From positions 62,001 through 126,000 of the forward strand of contig NZ_CAJNAT010000010.1 of the NCBI RefSeq assembly GCF_905220705.1: a DNA stretch of 64,000 bases, read 5' to 3'. This DNA is from Paraburkholderia domus. Its GTDB lineage: Bacteria > Pseudomonadota > Gammaproteobacteria > Burkholderiales > Burkholderiaceae. Positions within the stretch are counted from its first letter, which is position 1. Each line of letters opens with the position of its first letter. The position numbers were made by a program, and so were the translations under genes. This document shows, one piece after another, positions 1-7,646 of this stretch. A model generated the notes under the pieces. It was not told the DNA's origin. It worked only from the letters and a program-made list of their open reading frames with translations, and made no database searches.

Positions 1-281
1 AAAAGTGTCTGGCCGCTTGCGATCAAACCGGTGGCCGCCTTCGCAATCGCCGTTTTAGCTTTGACACGCATGTGAGCGCGCTCGGCGATTGGTGCCTCGT
101 CGGCGGGTTTGATCGCGCCGCCATGCACGCGCTTCAGTTCACCGAGTGCTTCGAGGTCGAGCAGATCGCGCCGCACGGTTTCGCGCGACACCCCGAGGTC
201 CGCCATGATCCGTTCGGTCGACACGCGTTGAAGCGTAGACAGCAACGCGCGAATTCTCTGATGACGGTCTTCCTGCCACAT
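1..281 (-). CDS. DeoR-family transcriptional regulator, C-terminus cut by window edge
   Basis: About 93 N-terminal residues are visible and the gene runs off the left edge. They read as a DeoR-type winged helix: start MWQEDRHQRIRALL, then a helix-turn-helix with VSTERIMADLGVSRETVRRDL as core (quoted in part) and the family signature KRVHGGAI following it. The sugar-phosphate sensing domain begins near residue 75 and is incomplete. The ATG at 281 has an AAGGAA ribosome site a few bases upstream. The gene is divergent from ugpQ and the ABC importer genes. DeoR proteins such as GlpR respond to phosphorylated sugars or glycerol-3-phosphate, so control of the neighbouring ugpQ-ABC unit is a reasonable inference. 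GlpR identity is not proven. Confidence 0.9.
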   Translation of the reverse strand, partial: MWQEDRHQRIRALLSTLQRVSTERIMADLGVSRETVRRDLLDLEALGELKRVHGGAIKPADEAPIAERAHMRVKAKTAIAKAATGLIASGQTL

Positions 282-465
282 GCATTTTTCCTTGGATGCG
301 AACGCTCGCTGACACGGCTTTTTTAAAGTGCCATCGTGGACACGGATGTGTGTCCGGACTATGTCAAGCGTACTACTTTAGCCCAATTGTGTTGTATTTT
401 TTTGGCAGCTTGCAAGTTTGTGTATTTCACCTTAGCCTTCGCAGATCGAAGCGTTGCGCCCATTT

Positions 466-482
466 CGAACATCAAATGTTCG
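466..482. promoter_or_regulatory. Inverted repeat of CGAACAT half-sites
   Basis: CGAACAT, three bases, ATGTTCG: perfect 7-bp arms. ATGTTCG and CGAACAT are the half-sites of the E. coli GlpR operator, but here they point away from each other. It may supply half-sites to neighbouring operators for the DeoR-type regulator. Confidence 0.45.
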
Positions 483-494
483 GAAAGGAATTGA

Positions 495-514
495 AATGTC
501 CGATTTCGAGCATT
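495..514. promoter_or_regulatory. GlpR-like operator
   Basis: AATGTCCGATTTCGAGCATT agrees with the E. coli GlpR consensus (WATGTTCGWTAWCGAACATW) at 17 of 20 positions by hand comparison. It lies just upstream of a candidate -35 box, a suitable place for repression by the adjacent DeoR-family protein. Confidence 0.5.
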
Positions 515-534
515 TTGCGGCGCTTTTTGGCAAT

Positions 535-563
535 TTGATTGACTCATGTCGTTGCCATAATGA
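535..563 (+). promoter_or_regulatory. Candidate sigma-70 promoter toward ugpQ
   Basis: TTGATT at 535-540, a 17-base spacer, and TAATGA at 558-563. The -10 match is modest; support comes mainly from spacing and the operator-like site upstream. Confidence 0.35.
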
Positions 564-829
564 ATCTTGGGATCTGCCGTCTGAACAATTCGCTGCTGCA
601 TGCGGCGCTGCCTGGAAGTCGCACGGTTCGGCATCCTGACCATAAGATAGCAGGGACGTCGCGGGTGTGGCATTGGCCTCATGGCCAGCTATCGCAGCGC
701 TGCCCATTGGCGCGATACTACGTGCGGGGCTCACGCGTAGAGGCTGCAGGGCGCAGTTGTTGCATGGCAGTGGTAGCCGGGAACGTGTCGAGAGCATATT
801 AACCCGCTCTATCTGGAAGGTAACGAGAC

Positions 830-1612
830 GTGGGAAACGGGATTGATCGCACCTTAACCGCAAACTGGCTGTATCCGAAGCTGGTTGCGCATCGCTGCGG
901 CGGCACGCTGGCGCCGGAGAACACGCTGGCCGGTTTCGACGCGTGCGTGCGCTACGGCTACCGCATGGTCGAATTCGACGCCAAGCTTTCCGCTGACAAC
1001 CAGCTCTTTCTGTTGCACGACGACACGCTGGAACGCACCACCAACGGTCATGGCGCCGCTGCTGAACACACGTGGCACCAACTAGCCGCGCTCGATGCCG
1101 GCGCCTGGTTCGGGCCGCAGTTCGCCGGCACGCACCTGCCGACGCTCGCCGAGGCCGCGGGGCGTTGTGCGCGAGATGGCATTGCCGCCAACATCGAAAT
1201 CAAACCGTGCCCGGGGCGCGACGAGATCACGGGGCAACTGGTCGCAAGCGGTGCGCTGACTCTGTGGCAAGGGCAGACTCCGCTGCTGTCATCGTTTTCG
1301 TTCGAGGCACTTGCCGCGGCGCGCGATGCGGCGCCCGTATTGCAACGCGGCATGCTGTTCGAAGAAGTCCCGGCGGACTGGCTGCGCATTGTGCGGGAAC
1401 TGGATTGCGTGTCGTTGCACGCGAGCCACCGGTATCTGAACGAGCGGCTGGTCGCCGAGATCAAGGCCGCCGGATTACGCGTGCTGGCCTACACGGTGAA
1501 CGAGCCTGAGCGTGCGAGGCTGCTGGCCCAATGGGGCGTCGACATGATTTGTACTGATCGCATCGATATACTGGAACACGACATGTTTCAGGCACCGGCA
1601 AAGCCGGCCTGA
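830..1612 (+). CDS. ugpQ: Glycerophosphodiester phosphodiesterase
   Basis: Cytosolic enzyme that hydrolyses glycerophosphodiesters to glycerol-3-phosphate and an alcohol. The 260-residue protein spans a single GDPD TIM barrel: catalytic His-Arg at 21-22 in VAHRCGG, APEN at 28-31, then EFDAKL and the metal/catalytic stretch LLHDDTLERTTNG; IEIKPCPG is the later acidic strand. The usual HRGG reads HRCG here. The GTG start at 830 gives an N-terminus (NWLYPKLVAHR) like that of E. coli UgpQ and has AGGTAA upstream. It is followed by ABC importer genes, suggesting the enzyme processes what they import. E. coli ugpQ likewise sits with a transporter, but a different one (UgpBAEC). Confidence 0.9.
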   Translation: MGNGIDRTLTANWLYPKLVAHRCGGTLAPENTLAGFDACVRYGYRMVEFDAKLSADNQLFLLHDDTLERTTNGHGAAAEHTWHQLAALDAGAWFGPQFAGTHLPTLAEAAGRCARDGIAANIEIKPCPGRDEITGQLVASGALTLWQGQTPLLSSFSFEALAAARDAAPVLQRGMLFEEVPADWLRIVRELDCVSLHASHRYLNERLVAEIKAAGLRVLAYTVNEPERARLLAQWGVDMICTDRIDILEHDMFQAPAKPA

Positions 1613-1717
1613 GCATGGCGCGGGTACGCGAGTGCGAGCTTGCACAGGCGCGCGCCCATAGAGCTTGAAACCAGAAATTTCCAAACGTAGCAATTTCGGC
1701 AGAGGATGGGGAAGACT

Positions 1718-2830
1718 ATGAAGCGCACCGCGTTAGCTCGTTTACTTTCGATGTCGGCCGCTGCGGGCGTTGCCGCAGCCGGCGTGAGCAGCGCCTCGGC
1801 CGCGCCGCTCGACGCACTGGTCGCAGCCGCCAAGCAGGAAGGCCAACTCACCGTGATCGCGTTGCCGCACGACTGGTGCAACTACGGTCAACTGGTCGCT
1901 GGCTTTCAGAAGAAATACGGCATCAAGATCAACGAGCTGAATCCGGATGCGGGTTCGGGCGACGAAGTCGAAGCCATCAAGGCGAACAAGGGCAACAAGG
2001 GCCCGCAAGCGCCTGACGTGATCGACGTGGGTCTGTCGTTCGGTCCGACCGCGAAGGCCGAGGGTCTGCTGCAGCCGTACAAGGTCGCTTCGTGGAACTC
2101 GATTCCGAAAGAGTCGAAAGATGCCGACGGCTATTGGTATGGCGATTACTACGGCGTGCTGTCGTTTGAAGTGAACGCTGACATGATCGACAAGGTGCCG
2201 GCCGACTGGAGTGATCTGCTCAAGCCGGACTATAAGAACGCCGTTTCGCTCGCGGGCGACCCGCGCACGGCCAACCAGGCAATCCAGGCTGTGTTCGCCG
2301 CAGGCCTGTCGCAAAGCAAGGGCGACGCGAGCAAGGCCGACCAGGCCGGTCTCAAATATTTTGCCGACCTGAACAAGAGCGGCAACTTCGTACCGGTGAT
2401 CGGCAAGGCCGCATCGCTCGCGCAGGGCACCACACCGATCGTCGTGCGTTGGGACTACAACGCGCTGGCCGACCGCGACACGCTGAAGGGTAATCCGAAG
2501 GTGCAGGTTGTGATTCCGAAAACGGGCGTGGTCGCGGGTGTGTACGTTCAGGCGATCAGCGCGTACGCACCGCATCCGAATGCCGCCAAGCTGTGGATGG
2601 AATACCTGTACTCCGACGAAGGCCAGATCGGCTGGCTGACCGGCTATTGCCATCCGATGCGCTACAACGAACTGGTGGCGGCGAAAAAAGTGCCGCAAGC
2701 GCTGCTCGACAAGCTGCCGCCGCCGTCGTCGTACAAGAATGTGGTGTTCCCGACGCTGTCCCAACAGGACGCCTACAAAGACACCATCACGAAGCACTGG
2801 GACGAAGCGGTCGGCGCGAACGTCAAGTAA
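1718..2830 (+). CDS. ABC transporter periplasmic substrate-binding protein (PotD/iron-type)
   Basis: Periplasmic solute receptor of about 370 residues with a cleavable signal peptide (MKRTALARLLSMSAAAG..., cleavage near ASA-AP). The mature part starts LDALVAAAKQEGQLTVIALP, the usual opening of the family-1/6 binding proteins that serve spermidine, ferric iron, thiamine or phosphonate-type importers; it is not of the UgpB type. I chose ATG 1718 over in-frame ATG 1706 because the Arg/Lys-rich signal start follows and GAGGATGGGG lies upstream. It is preceded by ugpQ and followed by two permeases and an ATPase in one direction. Substrate unknown; a glycerophosphodiester or other organophosphate is the inference from ugpQ. 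Confidence 0.85.
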   Translation: MKRTALARLLSMSAAAGVAAAGVSSASAAPLDALVAAAKQEGQLTVIALPHDWCNYGQLVAGFQKKYGIKINELNPDAGSGDEVEAIKANKGNKGPQAPDVIDVGLSFGPTAKAEGLLQPYKVASWNSIPKESKDADGYWYGDYYGVLSFEVNADMIDKVPADWSDLLKPDYKNAVSLAGDPRTANQAIQAVFAAGLSQSKGDASKADQAGLKYFADLNKSGNFVPVIGKAASLAQGTTPIVVRWDYNALADRDTLKGNPKVQVVIPKTGVVAGVYVQAISAYAPHPNAAKLWMEYLYSDEGQIGWLTGYCHPMRYNELVAAKKVPQALLDKLPPPSSYKNVVFPTLSQQDAYKDTITKHWDEAVGANVK

Positions 2831-2996
2831 TCGTCGTGGTGCAGGCGGGTGCAGGCGGGTGCGGCGGCAGGGGAGCAGAGGTCGATCGAATTCTCTACAC
2901 GCCGCCGTTTCTAACCGCAATGTGCAGATTCGAAGGTGGCGCGTCGCCCGACGAGAGCGGCGCGTCACGCGTTAGCCAGATTGCCAAAGGTGAGCT

Positions 2997-3935
2997 ATGA
3001 GCGCTTCATCGGATGCCGGAACGGTGCAGCCGGAATTACTGGTTCCACCTGCGCCCACGCCAACACCTCGCGTCGGCGGTCCGGGCCGCGCGTCGCAACT
3101 CCTCGCCTGGATCGGCGTGGTGCCGTTTTTCACCTTCGCACTGTTGTTCCTGATTTTGCCAACCGGCTTTCTAATGGTCGGCGCATTTCAGGATCCGCAA
3201 GGCCACTTCACGCTCGCCAATTTCCGTGATCTGCTGCAGCCCACGGTGATGGACGCCTACTGGATCAGCTTCAAGGTGAGCGCTGCTTCCGCACTAGGCG
3301 GGGCGTTGATCGGCTCGCTGCTCGCGTGGGCGGCAGTACAAGGCAAATTGCCGGGCTGGATTCGTCCTACGTTGATGACGTTCTCCGGCGTTGCCTCGAA
3401 TTTTGCCGGCGTGCCGCTCGCGTTCGCCTTCATCTGCACGTTGGGGCGCGTTGGTCTCGTGACTGTATTACTGAAGAAGTATCTCGGCTTCAATCTGTAC
3501 TCAACAGGCTTCAGTGTCCTGAGCTTCTCCGGGTTGACACTGACTTACCTGTACTTCCAGATTCCCCTGATGGTGCTGATCGTCACGCCCGCGCTCGACG
3601 GCCTGAAGCGCGAATGGCGTGAAGCCTGTGACTGCCTTGGCGGCACGGCCTTCCAATACTGGCGCCACGTGGCGTTGCCGGTGTTGTGGCCGAGCGTGCT
3701 CGGCGCGACGCTGCTGCTGTTCGCCAACTCGTTCGGCGCCGTTGCCACGGCTTACGCGCTGACCGGCAGTTCGCTCAACATCGTCACGATCCTGCTGTAC
3801 GCGCAGATTCGCGGCGACGTGATGCACAACCAGAACCTCGGCTACGCACTCGCGCTCGGCATGGTGCTGGTGACTGGGCTGTCGAACGGCGGCTACATCT
3901 GGTTGCGTTCACGCGCAGAAAGGGGGCGCCGATGA
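2997..3935 (+). CDS. ABC transporter permease 1
   Basis: Inner-membrane channel subunit (312 residues) of the importer begun by the preceding binding protein. After a polar N-terminus, about six hydrophobic segments are visible (for example VVPFFTFALLFLILPTGF and LPVLWPSVLGATLLLFANSF). The loop REACDCLGGTAFQYWRHV is the EAA motif that docks on the ATPase. The ATG at 2997 has AGGTGAG just upstream. Its stop overlaps the next permease start by 4 bases (ATGA), a sign of translational coupling. Confidence 0.9.
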   Translation: MSASSDAGTVQPELLVPPAPTPTPRVGGPGRASQLLAWIGVVPFFTFALLFLILPTGFLMVGAFQDPQGHFTLANFRDLLQPTVMDAYWISFKVSAASALGGALIGSLLAWAAVQGKLPGWIRPTLMTFSGVASNFAGVPLAFAFICTLGRVGLVTVLLKKYLGFNLYSTGFSVLSFSGLTLTYLYFQIPLMVLIVTPALDGLKREWREACDCLGGTAFQYWRHVALPVLWPSVLGATLLLFANSFGAVATAYALTGSSLNIVTILLYAQIRGDVMHNQNLGYALALGMVLVTGLSNGGYIWLRSRAERGRR

Positions 3936-4723
3936 AAAGCCAATCGCGTGTGGGCGCGTGGACCGCGATGATCGTCGGTTCGCTGTACTTTCTGATTCCG
4001 CTGCTCGCCACATTCGAATTCAGCCTGCGCATGAAGCGCGGCGTTTATAGCTTCGAAGCGTATAGCGTCGTGCTGAGCGATCCGCGTTTTCAGGCCTCGT
4101 TCGGCTATTCGATCCTGATGGCGGTGCTGACGATTATTGTTGGCATATTGCTGGTGGTGCCGACTGCGTACTACGTGCAGTTGCGCCTGCCGAAACTGCG
4201 GCCGATTGTCGAATTCATCACACTGTTGCCACTGGTGGTGCCGGCGATCGTGATCGTGTTCGGCTATCTGCGTATCTATAACAGCAGCTCGATTCTGCCG
4301 CTCACCGGTAACGAGCGCGCGACCGACCTGTTACTGGTGTTCGGTTACGTGACGCTCTCGCTGCCGTACATGTATCGCGCGGTCGACGCTGGTTTGCGCG
4401 CGGTCGACGTGCGCTCGCTGACCGAAGCCGCCGAATGTCTCGGTGCGAACTGGCCGACGATTCTGTTCAAGGTGATTTTCCCGAATATCCGCTCGGGCAT
4501 TCTGTCCGGGGCGTTTCTCACCTTTGCCGTCGTGATCGGTGAGTTCACGCTGGCGAGTCTGCTCGACCGCCCCGCATTTGGCCCGTATCTGCAATTGATC
4601 GGTGCGAACCGCGCGTATGAACCGTCGGCGCTTGCGATCATCGCGTTCGTGATTACGTGGGCGTCGATGGGTTTGATTCAGGTATTCGGTTCGGCCCGCG
4701 CGCTTAGCGGCCAGAAAATTTGA
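3932..4723 (+). CDS. ABC transporter permease 2
   Basis: Second channel subunit, 263 residues, starting at the ATG that overlaps the stop of permease 1. It shows six hydrophobic stretches (for example IVGSLYFLIPLLATFEF and FITLLPLVVPAIVIVFGY) and an EAA loop (TEAAECLGANWPTILFKV). It is typical of the PotC-type partner in spermidine/iron-type importers. A longer reading from 3686 would extend through the upstream permease gene in another frame and is rejected. Confidence 0.9.
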   Translation: MKSQSRVGAWTAMIVGSLYFLIPLLATFEFSLRMKRGVYSFEAYSVVLSDPRFQASFGYSILMAVLTIIVGILLVVPTAYYVQLRLPKLRPIVEFITLLPLVVPAIVIVFGYLRIYNSSSILPLTGNERATDLLLVFGYVTLSLPYMYRAVDAGLRAVDVRSLTEAAECLGANWPTILFKVIFPNIRSGILSGAFLTFAVVIGEFTLASLLDRPAFGPYLQLIGANRAYEPSALAIIAFVITWASMGLIQVFGSARALSGQKI

Positions 4724-4755
4724 CGGACTCATTTGACCGACTAAGGTAGCGAATC

Positions 4756-5826
4756 ATGGCATTCCTTGAGATCGAAAATCTGCACAAGTCCTTCGGGGCG
4801 AACACTGCGCTGCATCACTTCGACATGAAGATCGAACGCGGCGAATTCATCACGTTCCTTGGACCGTCCGGCTGTGGCAAGACCACGGTGCTGCGGATGA
4901 TCGCCGGCTTCGAAACTCCGACGCGCGGCATCATCCGGCTGGATAACAAGGACGTGACGCACCTTCGGACCCGGCAGCGCAAAGTCGGCATGGTGTTTCA
5001 GTCGTATGCGCTGTTTCCGAACATGACGGTCGCCGACAACATTGGCTTCGGACTGAAGATCACGCACCGTCCGCAGGTGGAGATCAACAAGCGCGTCGAG
5101 GAGATGTTGCAACTGATCAAGCTGCCGCATCTCGGCGCGCGTTATCCGTGGCAGTTGTCGGGCGGCCAGCAGCAGCGCGTGGCGTTGGCGCGCGCGCTCG
5201 CCGGCAAGCCGCAGGTGCTGTTGCTCGACGAACCGCTCTCGGCGCTCGACGCGAAGATTCGCATTTCGTTGCGGCAAGACATTCGCGCGTTGCAGCGTGA
5301 GTTGGGCATCACGTCGATTTTCGTGACGCACGATCAGGAGGAGGCGCTGTCCATTTCCGACCGCATCGTGGTGATGAACGAGGGGCGAGTCGAACAGATC
5401 GGTTCGCCTTTGGATATTTATAACTACCCGCGCACGCGCTTTGTCGCGTCGTTTGTCGGCACGCTGAACATTCTGGCGGGCCATGTGATCGACCCGAAAA
5501 CCGGCAAGATGGCCGTCGACGGTCAGGAGTTGACCACCACGCAAGAACTGCCAGCGGACGACGCCGGCAAGAAACGCATGCTCGCGCTACGGCCGGAAGC
5601 AATCGTGCTGGAGCCGGCCGCGCCGGGCCGCAACACACTGAACGCGACCGTCGAAGAAGTGAATTTCCTCGGCGCGGTGGTGCGCATCCGAACGCGCGTG
5701 AAGGATGCGGTCATTTCGCTCGATGTGTTCAACGACCCGAATCGCGGCTTGCCCGAACGGGGGCAGCCAGTGTCGCTCGGTTTCTCGCACGAGAACCTGC
5801 TGGTGCTGGAAGAGGGCGGCGCATAG
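4756..5826 (+). CDS. ABC transporter ATP-binding protein (PotA/FbpC type)
   Basis: Cytoplasmic ATPase that powers the preceding permeases. The 356 residues hold Walker A GPSGCGKTT (36-44), Q-loop in VFQSYALFPNM, signature LSGGQQQRVALARALA (134-149), Walker B LLLDEP (155-160) and the switch His in THDQEEAL. Residues after about 240 form the TOBE-type beta domain (LALRPEAIVLEP, then VRIRTRVKDAVISLDV). The ATG at 4756 is 32 bases after the second permease. This is the last gene of the putative ugpQ-ABC operon. Confidence 0.92.
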   Translation: MAFLEIENLHKSFGANTALHHFDMKIERGEFITFLGPSGCGKTTVLRMIAGFETPTRGIIRLDNKDVTHLRTRQRKVGMVFQSYALFPNMTVADNIGFGLKITHRPQVEINKRVEEMLQLIKLPHLGARYPWQLSGGQQQRVALARALAGKPQVLLLDEPLSALDAKIRISLRQDIRALQRELGITSIFVTHDQEEALSISDRIVVMNEGRVEQIGSPLDIYNYPRTRFVASFVGTLNILAGHVIDPKTGKMAVDGQELTTTQELPADDAGKKRMLALRPEAIVLEPAAPGRNTLNATVEEVNFLGAVVRIRTRVKDAVISLDVFNDPNRGLPERGQPVSLGFSHENLLVLEEGGA

Positions 5827-6018
5827 AAGCCAAACCGCAGTGCCTGACTTGTGCGAGGGCCGCGCGTACGGACTGAGCAGTTCTCGTGGCGCGTGCGAAA
5901 GCCCCGCGTACAGGGTGGGCGGTTTCGGCTGAAATAGGCGAAAGCCGCAGCCCGCAAGGTTCTCCGGGTTTTCCCGGGTTCGCGGTCTTTACAAATTCCG
6001 GATTCCCCGACACGCCTC

Positions 6019-6042
6019 GTCCGGATTTCCGGAATCCCGGAC
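6019..6042. promoter_or_regulatory. Candidate DctD upstream activating sequence
   Basis: A 24-bp imperfect palindrome with outer arms GTCCGG and CCGGAC; 10 of 12 positions in each half are symmetric, centred on TTCC-GGAA. A weaker related sequence (AATTCCGGATT) lies at 5994-6004. The centre is about 88 bp upstream of the sigma-54 -12 element, a normal distance for an enhancer bound by a DctD-type activator. Confidence 0.45.
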
Positions 6043-6104
6043 GCCGCGCGCCATAGCGTGCTAAAAAACCTATACAAATCAAAGCAATTCGCTTCGCATC
6101 AAGC

Positions 6105-6120
6105 TGGCATCGACCTTGCA
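6105..6120 (+). promoter_or_regulatory. Sigma-54 promoter of dctA
   Basis: TGGCATCGACCTTGCA has the -24 GG and -12 GC with exactly ten bases between them and is close to the TGGCACG-N4-TTGCW consensus. Transcription would start near 6131. The neighbouring dctB/dctD genes encode the expected sensor and sigma-54 activator. Confidence 0.8.
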
Positions 6121-6171
6121 ATTTAGATCGCGCGGCCGCAACGGTCCGACAACTAAAGCAAGGAGACAACG

Positions 6172-6201
6172 ATGTCTGATTTCCCTTCCCGGTATTTCTG
6201 A
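6172..6201 (+). CDS. Nine-codon leader ORF upstream of dctA
   Basis: ATG at 6172 encodes MSDFPSRYF and stops at 6199-6201. AAGGAGA lies 5 bases upstream, a much stronger ribosome site than that of dctA itself. It sits inside the leader predicted from the sigma-54 promoter, about 108 bases before the dctA start. It could be a regulatory leader peptide or a decayed start. Function is not known and expression is not shown. Confidence 0.4.
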   Translation: MSDFPSRYF

Positions 6202-6309
6202 ATTCGTCGTCTTGTCGCGGCCTAATGCCGTGCACAGGCGTGACGATTTTTCGTTCGCATGATGCGCAGCGTGGCAGGCCTTGAGCTCATCCACATCGCA
6301 GGAAACATC

Positions 6310-7590
6310 GTGAAGAAACCTATCCACAAAGTGCTGTACGTCCAGGTGATCGTGGCGATCATCATCGGCATTGCGCTCGGCCATTATTCGCCGGACTTCG
6401 CCATCGACATGAAGCCGCTCGGCGACGGCTTCATCAAGCTGATCAAGATGGTGATCGGGCCGATCATCTTCTGTACGGTGGTGACGGGTATCGCCGGTAT
6501 GGAAGACATGAAGAAGGTCGGGCGCGTCGGCGGTAAGGCGCTGCTGTACTTCGAAGTCGTCTCGAGCTTCGCGCTGGTGCTCGGTCTGATCGCCACGCAC
6601 GTGCTGAAACCGGGCGTCGGTTTCAATATCGATCCTGCCACGCTCGACGGTAAGGCCGTTGCGTCGTATGCCGCGAAGGCGCACGGCCAGACCACGGTCG
6701 ACTTCCTGATGCACATCATTCCGGACACGCTAGTGTCGGCGTTCGCACAGGGAGAAATCCTGCAGATCCTGCTGATCGCGCTGCTGTTCGGTGCGGTGCT
6801 GGCCACGGCCGGTGAGAAGGGCAAGGTCGTCACCAACTTCATCGACGGGCTCTCGCATGTGTTGTTCGGCGTCGTGCGCATCATCACGAAGCTGGCGCCG
6901 ATCGGCGCGTTCGGCGCGATGGCCTTCACGATCGGCAAGTACGGTATCGGCTCGCTGCTGCCGATGCTCAAGCTGATCGGCACGTTCTATCTGACTTCGA
7001 TCGTGTTCGTGGTGGTCGTGCTCGGCATCATCGCGCGTGCGGTGGGCTTCAACATTCTGCGGTTTGTCGGCTACATCAAGGAAGAGATGCTGATCGTGCT
7101 CGGCACGAGCTCGTCGGAAGCCGCGCTGCCGCAACTGATGCTGAAGCTCGAAAAGCTCGGCTGCTCGCGCTCGGTGGTGGGTCTCGTGGTGCCGACCGGT
7201 TATTCGTTCAACCTCGACGGCACCAACATCTACATGACGATGGCGGTGCTGTTCATCGCTCAGGCCACTAACACGGACCTCACGTGGACGCAGCAGCTCA
7301 CCTTGCTGGCGGTGACGATGCTGACGTCGAAGGGCGCGAGCGGTGTCACGGGGGCAGGCTTCATCACGCTGGCCGCAACGCTTGCTGTCGTGCCGACCAT
7401 TCCGCTGTCGGGCATGGTGCTGATTCTCGGTATCGACCGTTTCATGAGCGAATGCCGCGCGCTGACGAACATCGTCGGCAACGGGGTGGCGACGGTGGTC
7501 GTGTCGGCATGGGAAAAGGAACTGGACCGCAACAAGCTGAACGCCGCGTTGCGGGGTGAAGTGGCGGTCAAGGAGCCTGCTGGGGTTTAA
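6310..7590 (+). CDS. dctA: C4-dicarboxylate:cation symporter DctA
   Basis: Inner-membrane carrier of the DAACS family that takes up succinate, fumarate and malate. I use the GTG at 6310 (KKPIHKVLYVQVIVAI follows) because AGGAAA lies 7 bases upstream and the product, 426 residues, matches the usual length. An in-frame ATG at 6259 lacks a ribosome site. Family motifs are visible: IGPIIFCTVVTGIAGM in the N-terminal half, the serine-rich re-entrant loop LGTSSSEAALPQ, and GYSFNLDGTNIYM and ASGVTGAGF in the substrate and ion site. Expression is probably DctB/DctD and sigma-54 dependent. Confidence 0.95.
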   Translation: MKKPIHKVLYVQVIVAIIIGIALGHYSPDFAIDMKPLGDGFIKLIKMVIGPIIFCTVVTGIAGMEDMKKVGRVGGKALLYFEVVSSFALVLGLIATHVLKPGVGFNIDPATLDGKAVASYAAKAHGQTTVDFLMHIIPDTLVSAFAQGEILQILLIALLFGAVLATAGEKGKVVTNFIDGLSHVLFGVVRIITKLAPIGAFGAMAFTIGKYGIGSLLPMLKLIGTFYLTSIVFVVVVLGIIARAVGFNILRFVGYIKEEMLIVLGTSSSEAALPQLMLKLEKLGCSRSVVGLVVPTGYSFNLDGTNIYMTMAVLFIAQATNTDLTWTQQLTLLAVTMLTSKGASGVTGAGFITLAATLAVVPTIPLSGMVLILGIDRFMSECRALTNIVGNGVATVVVSAWEKELDRNKLNAALRGEVAVKEPAGV

Positions 7591-7646
7591 GCCGCATCGG
7601 CCACGACTTCCGCCGGCACCCTGATCATGGTCGCGGACACCCACGT

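Larger units (their letters stand above)
282..829. other. Divergent intergenic region between deoR-type gene and ugpQ
   Basis: This 548-bp gap shows no convincing gene. It holds a short hairpin (GGACAC at 338-343 and GTGTCC at 350-355), an inverted repeat at 466-482, a GlpR-like 20-bp site at 495-514 and a candidate promoter at 535-563. If that promoter serves ugpQ, the leader would be about 260 nt. Confidence 0.6.
5827..6309. other. dctA upstream regulatory region
   Basis: This gap of 483 bp carries a candidate activator site, a sigma-54 promoter and a short leader ORF, listed separately. No obvious rho-independent terminator for the ABC operon was found in its first 130 bases. Confidence 0.6.

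Noticed and set aside
641..829. Searched for a Pho box upstream of ugpQ.
   Set aside because: No CTGTCAT-type tandem repeats were found, so phosphate control has no support here.
1742..2968. A 408-codon open frame on the minus strand opposite the ABC binding protein.
   Set aside because: Shadow of a GC-rich gene: Arg/His-rich translation, no ribosome site, no recognisable domain.
6259..6309. ATG 6259 as start of dctA.
   Set aside because: No ribosome site, and the extra 17 residues are not typical of DctA; GTG 6310 has AGGAAA.
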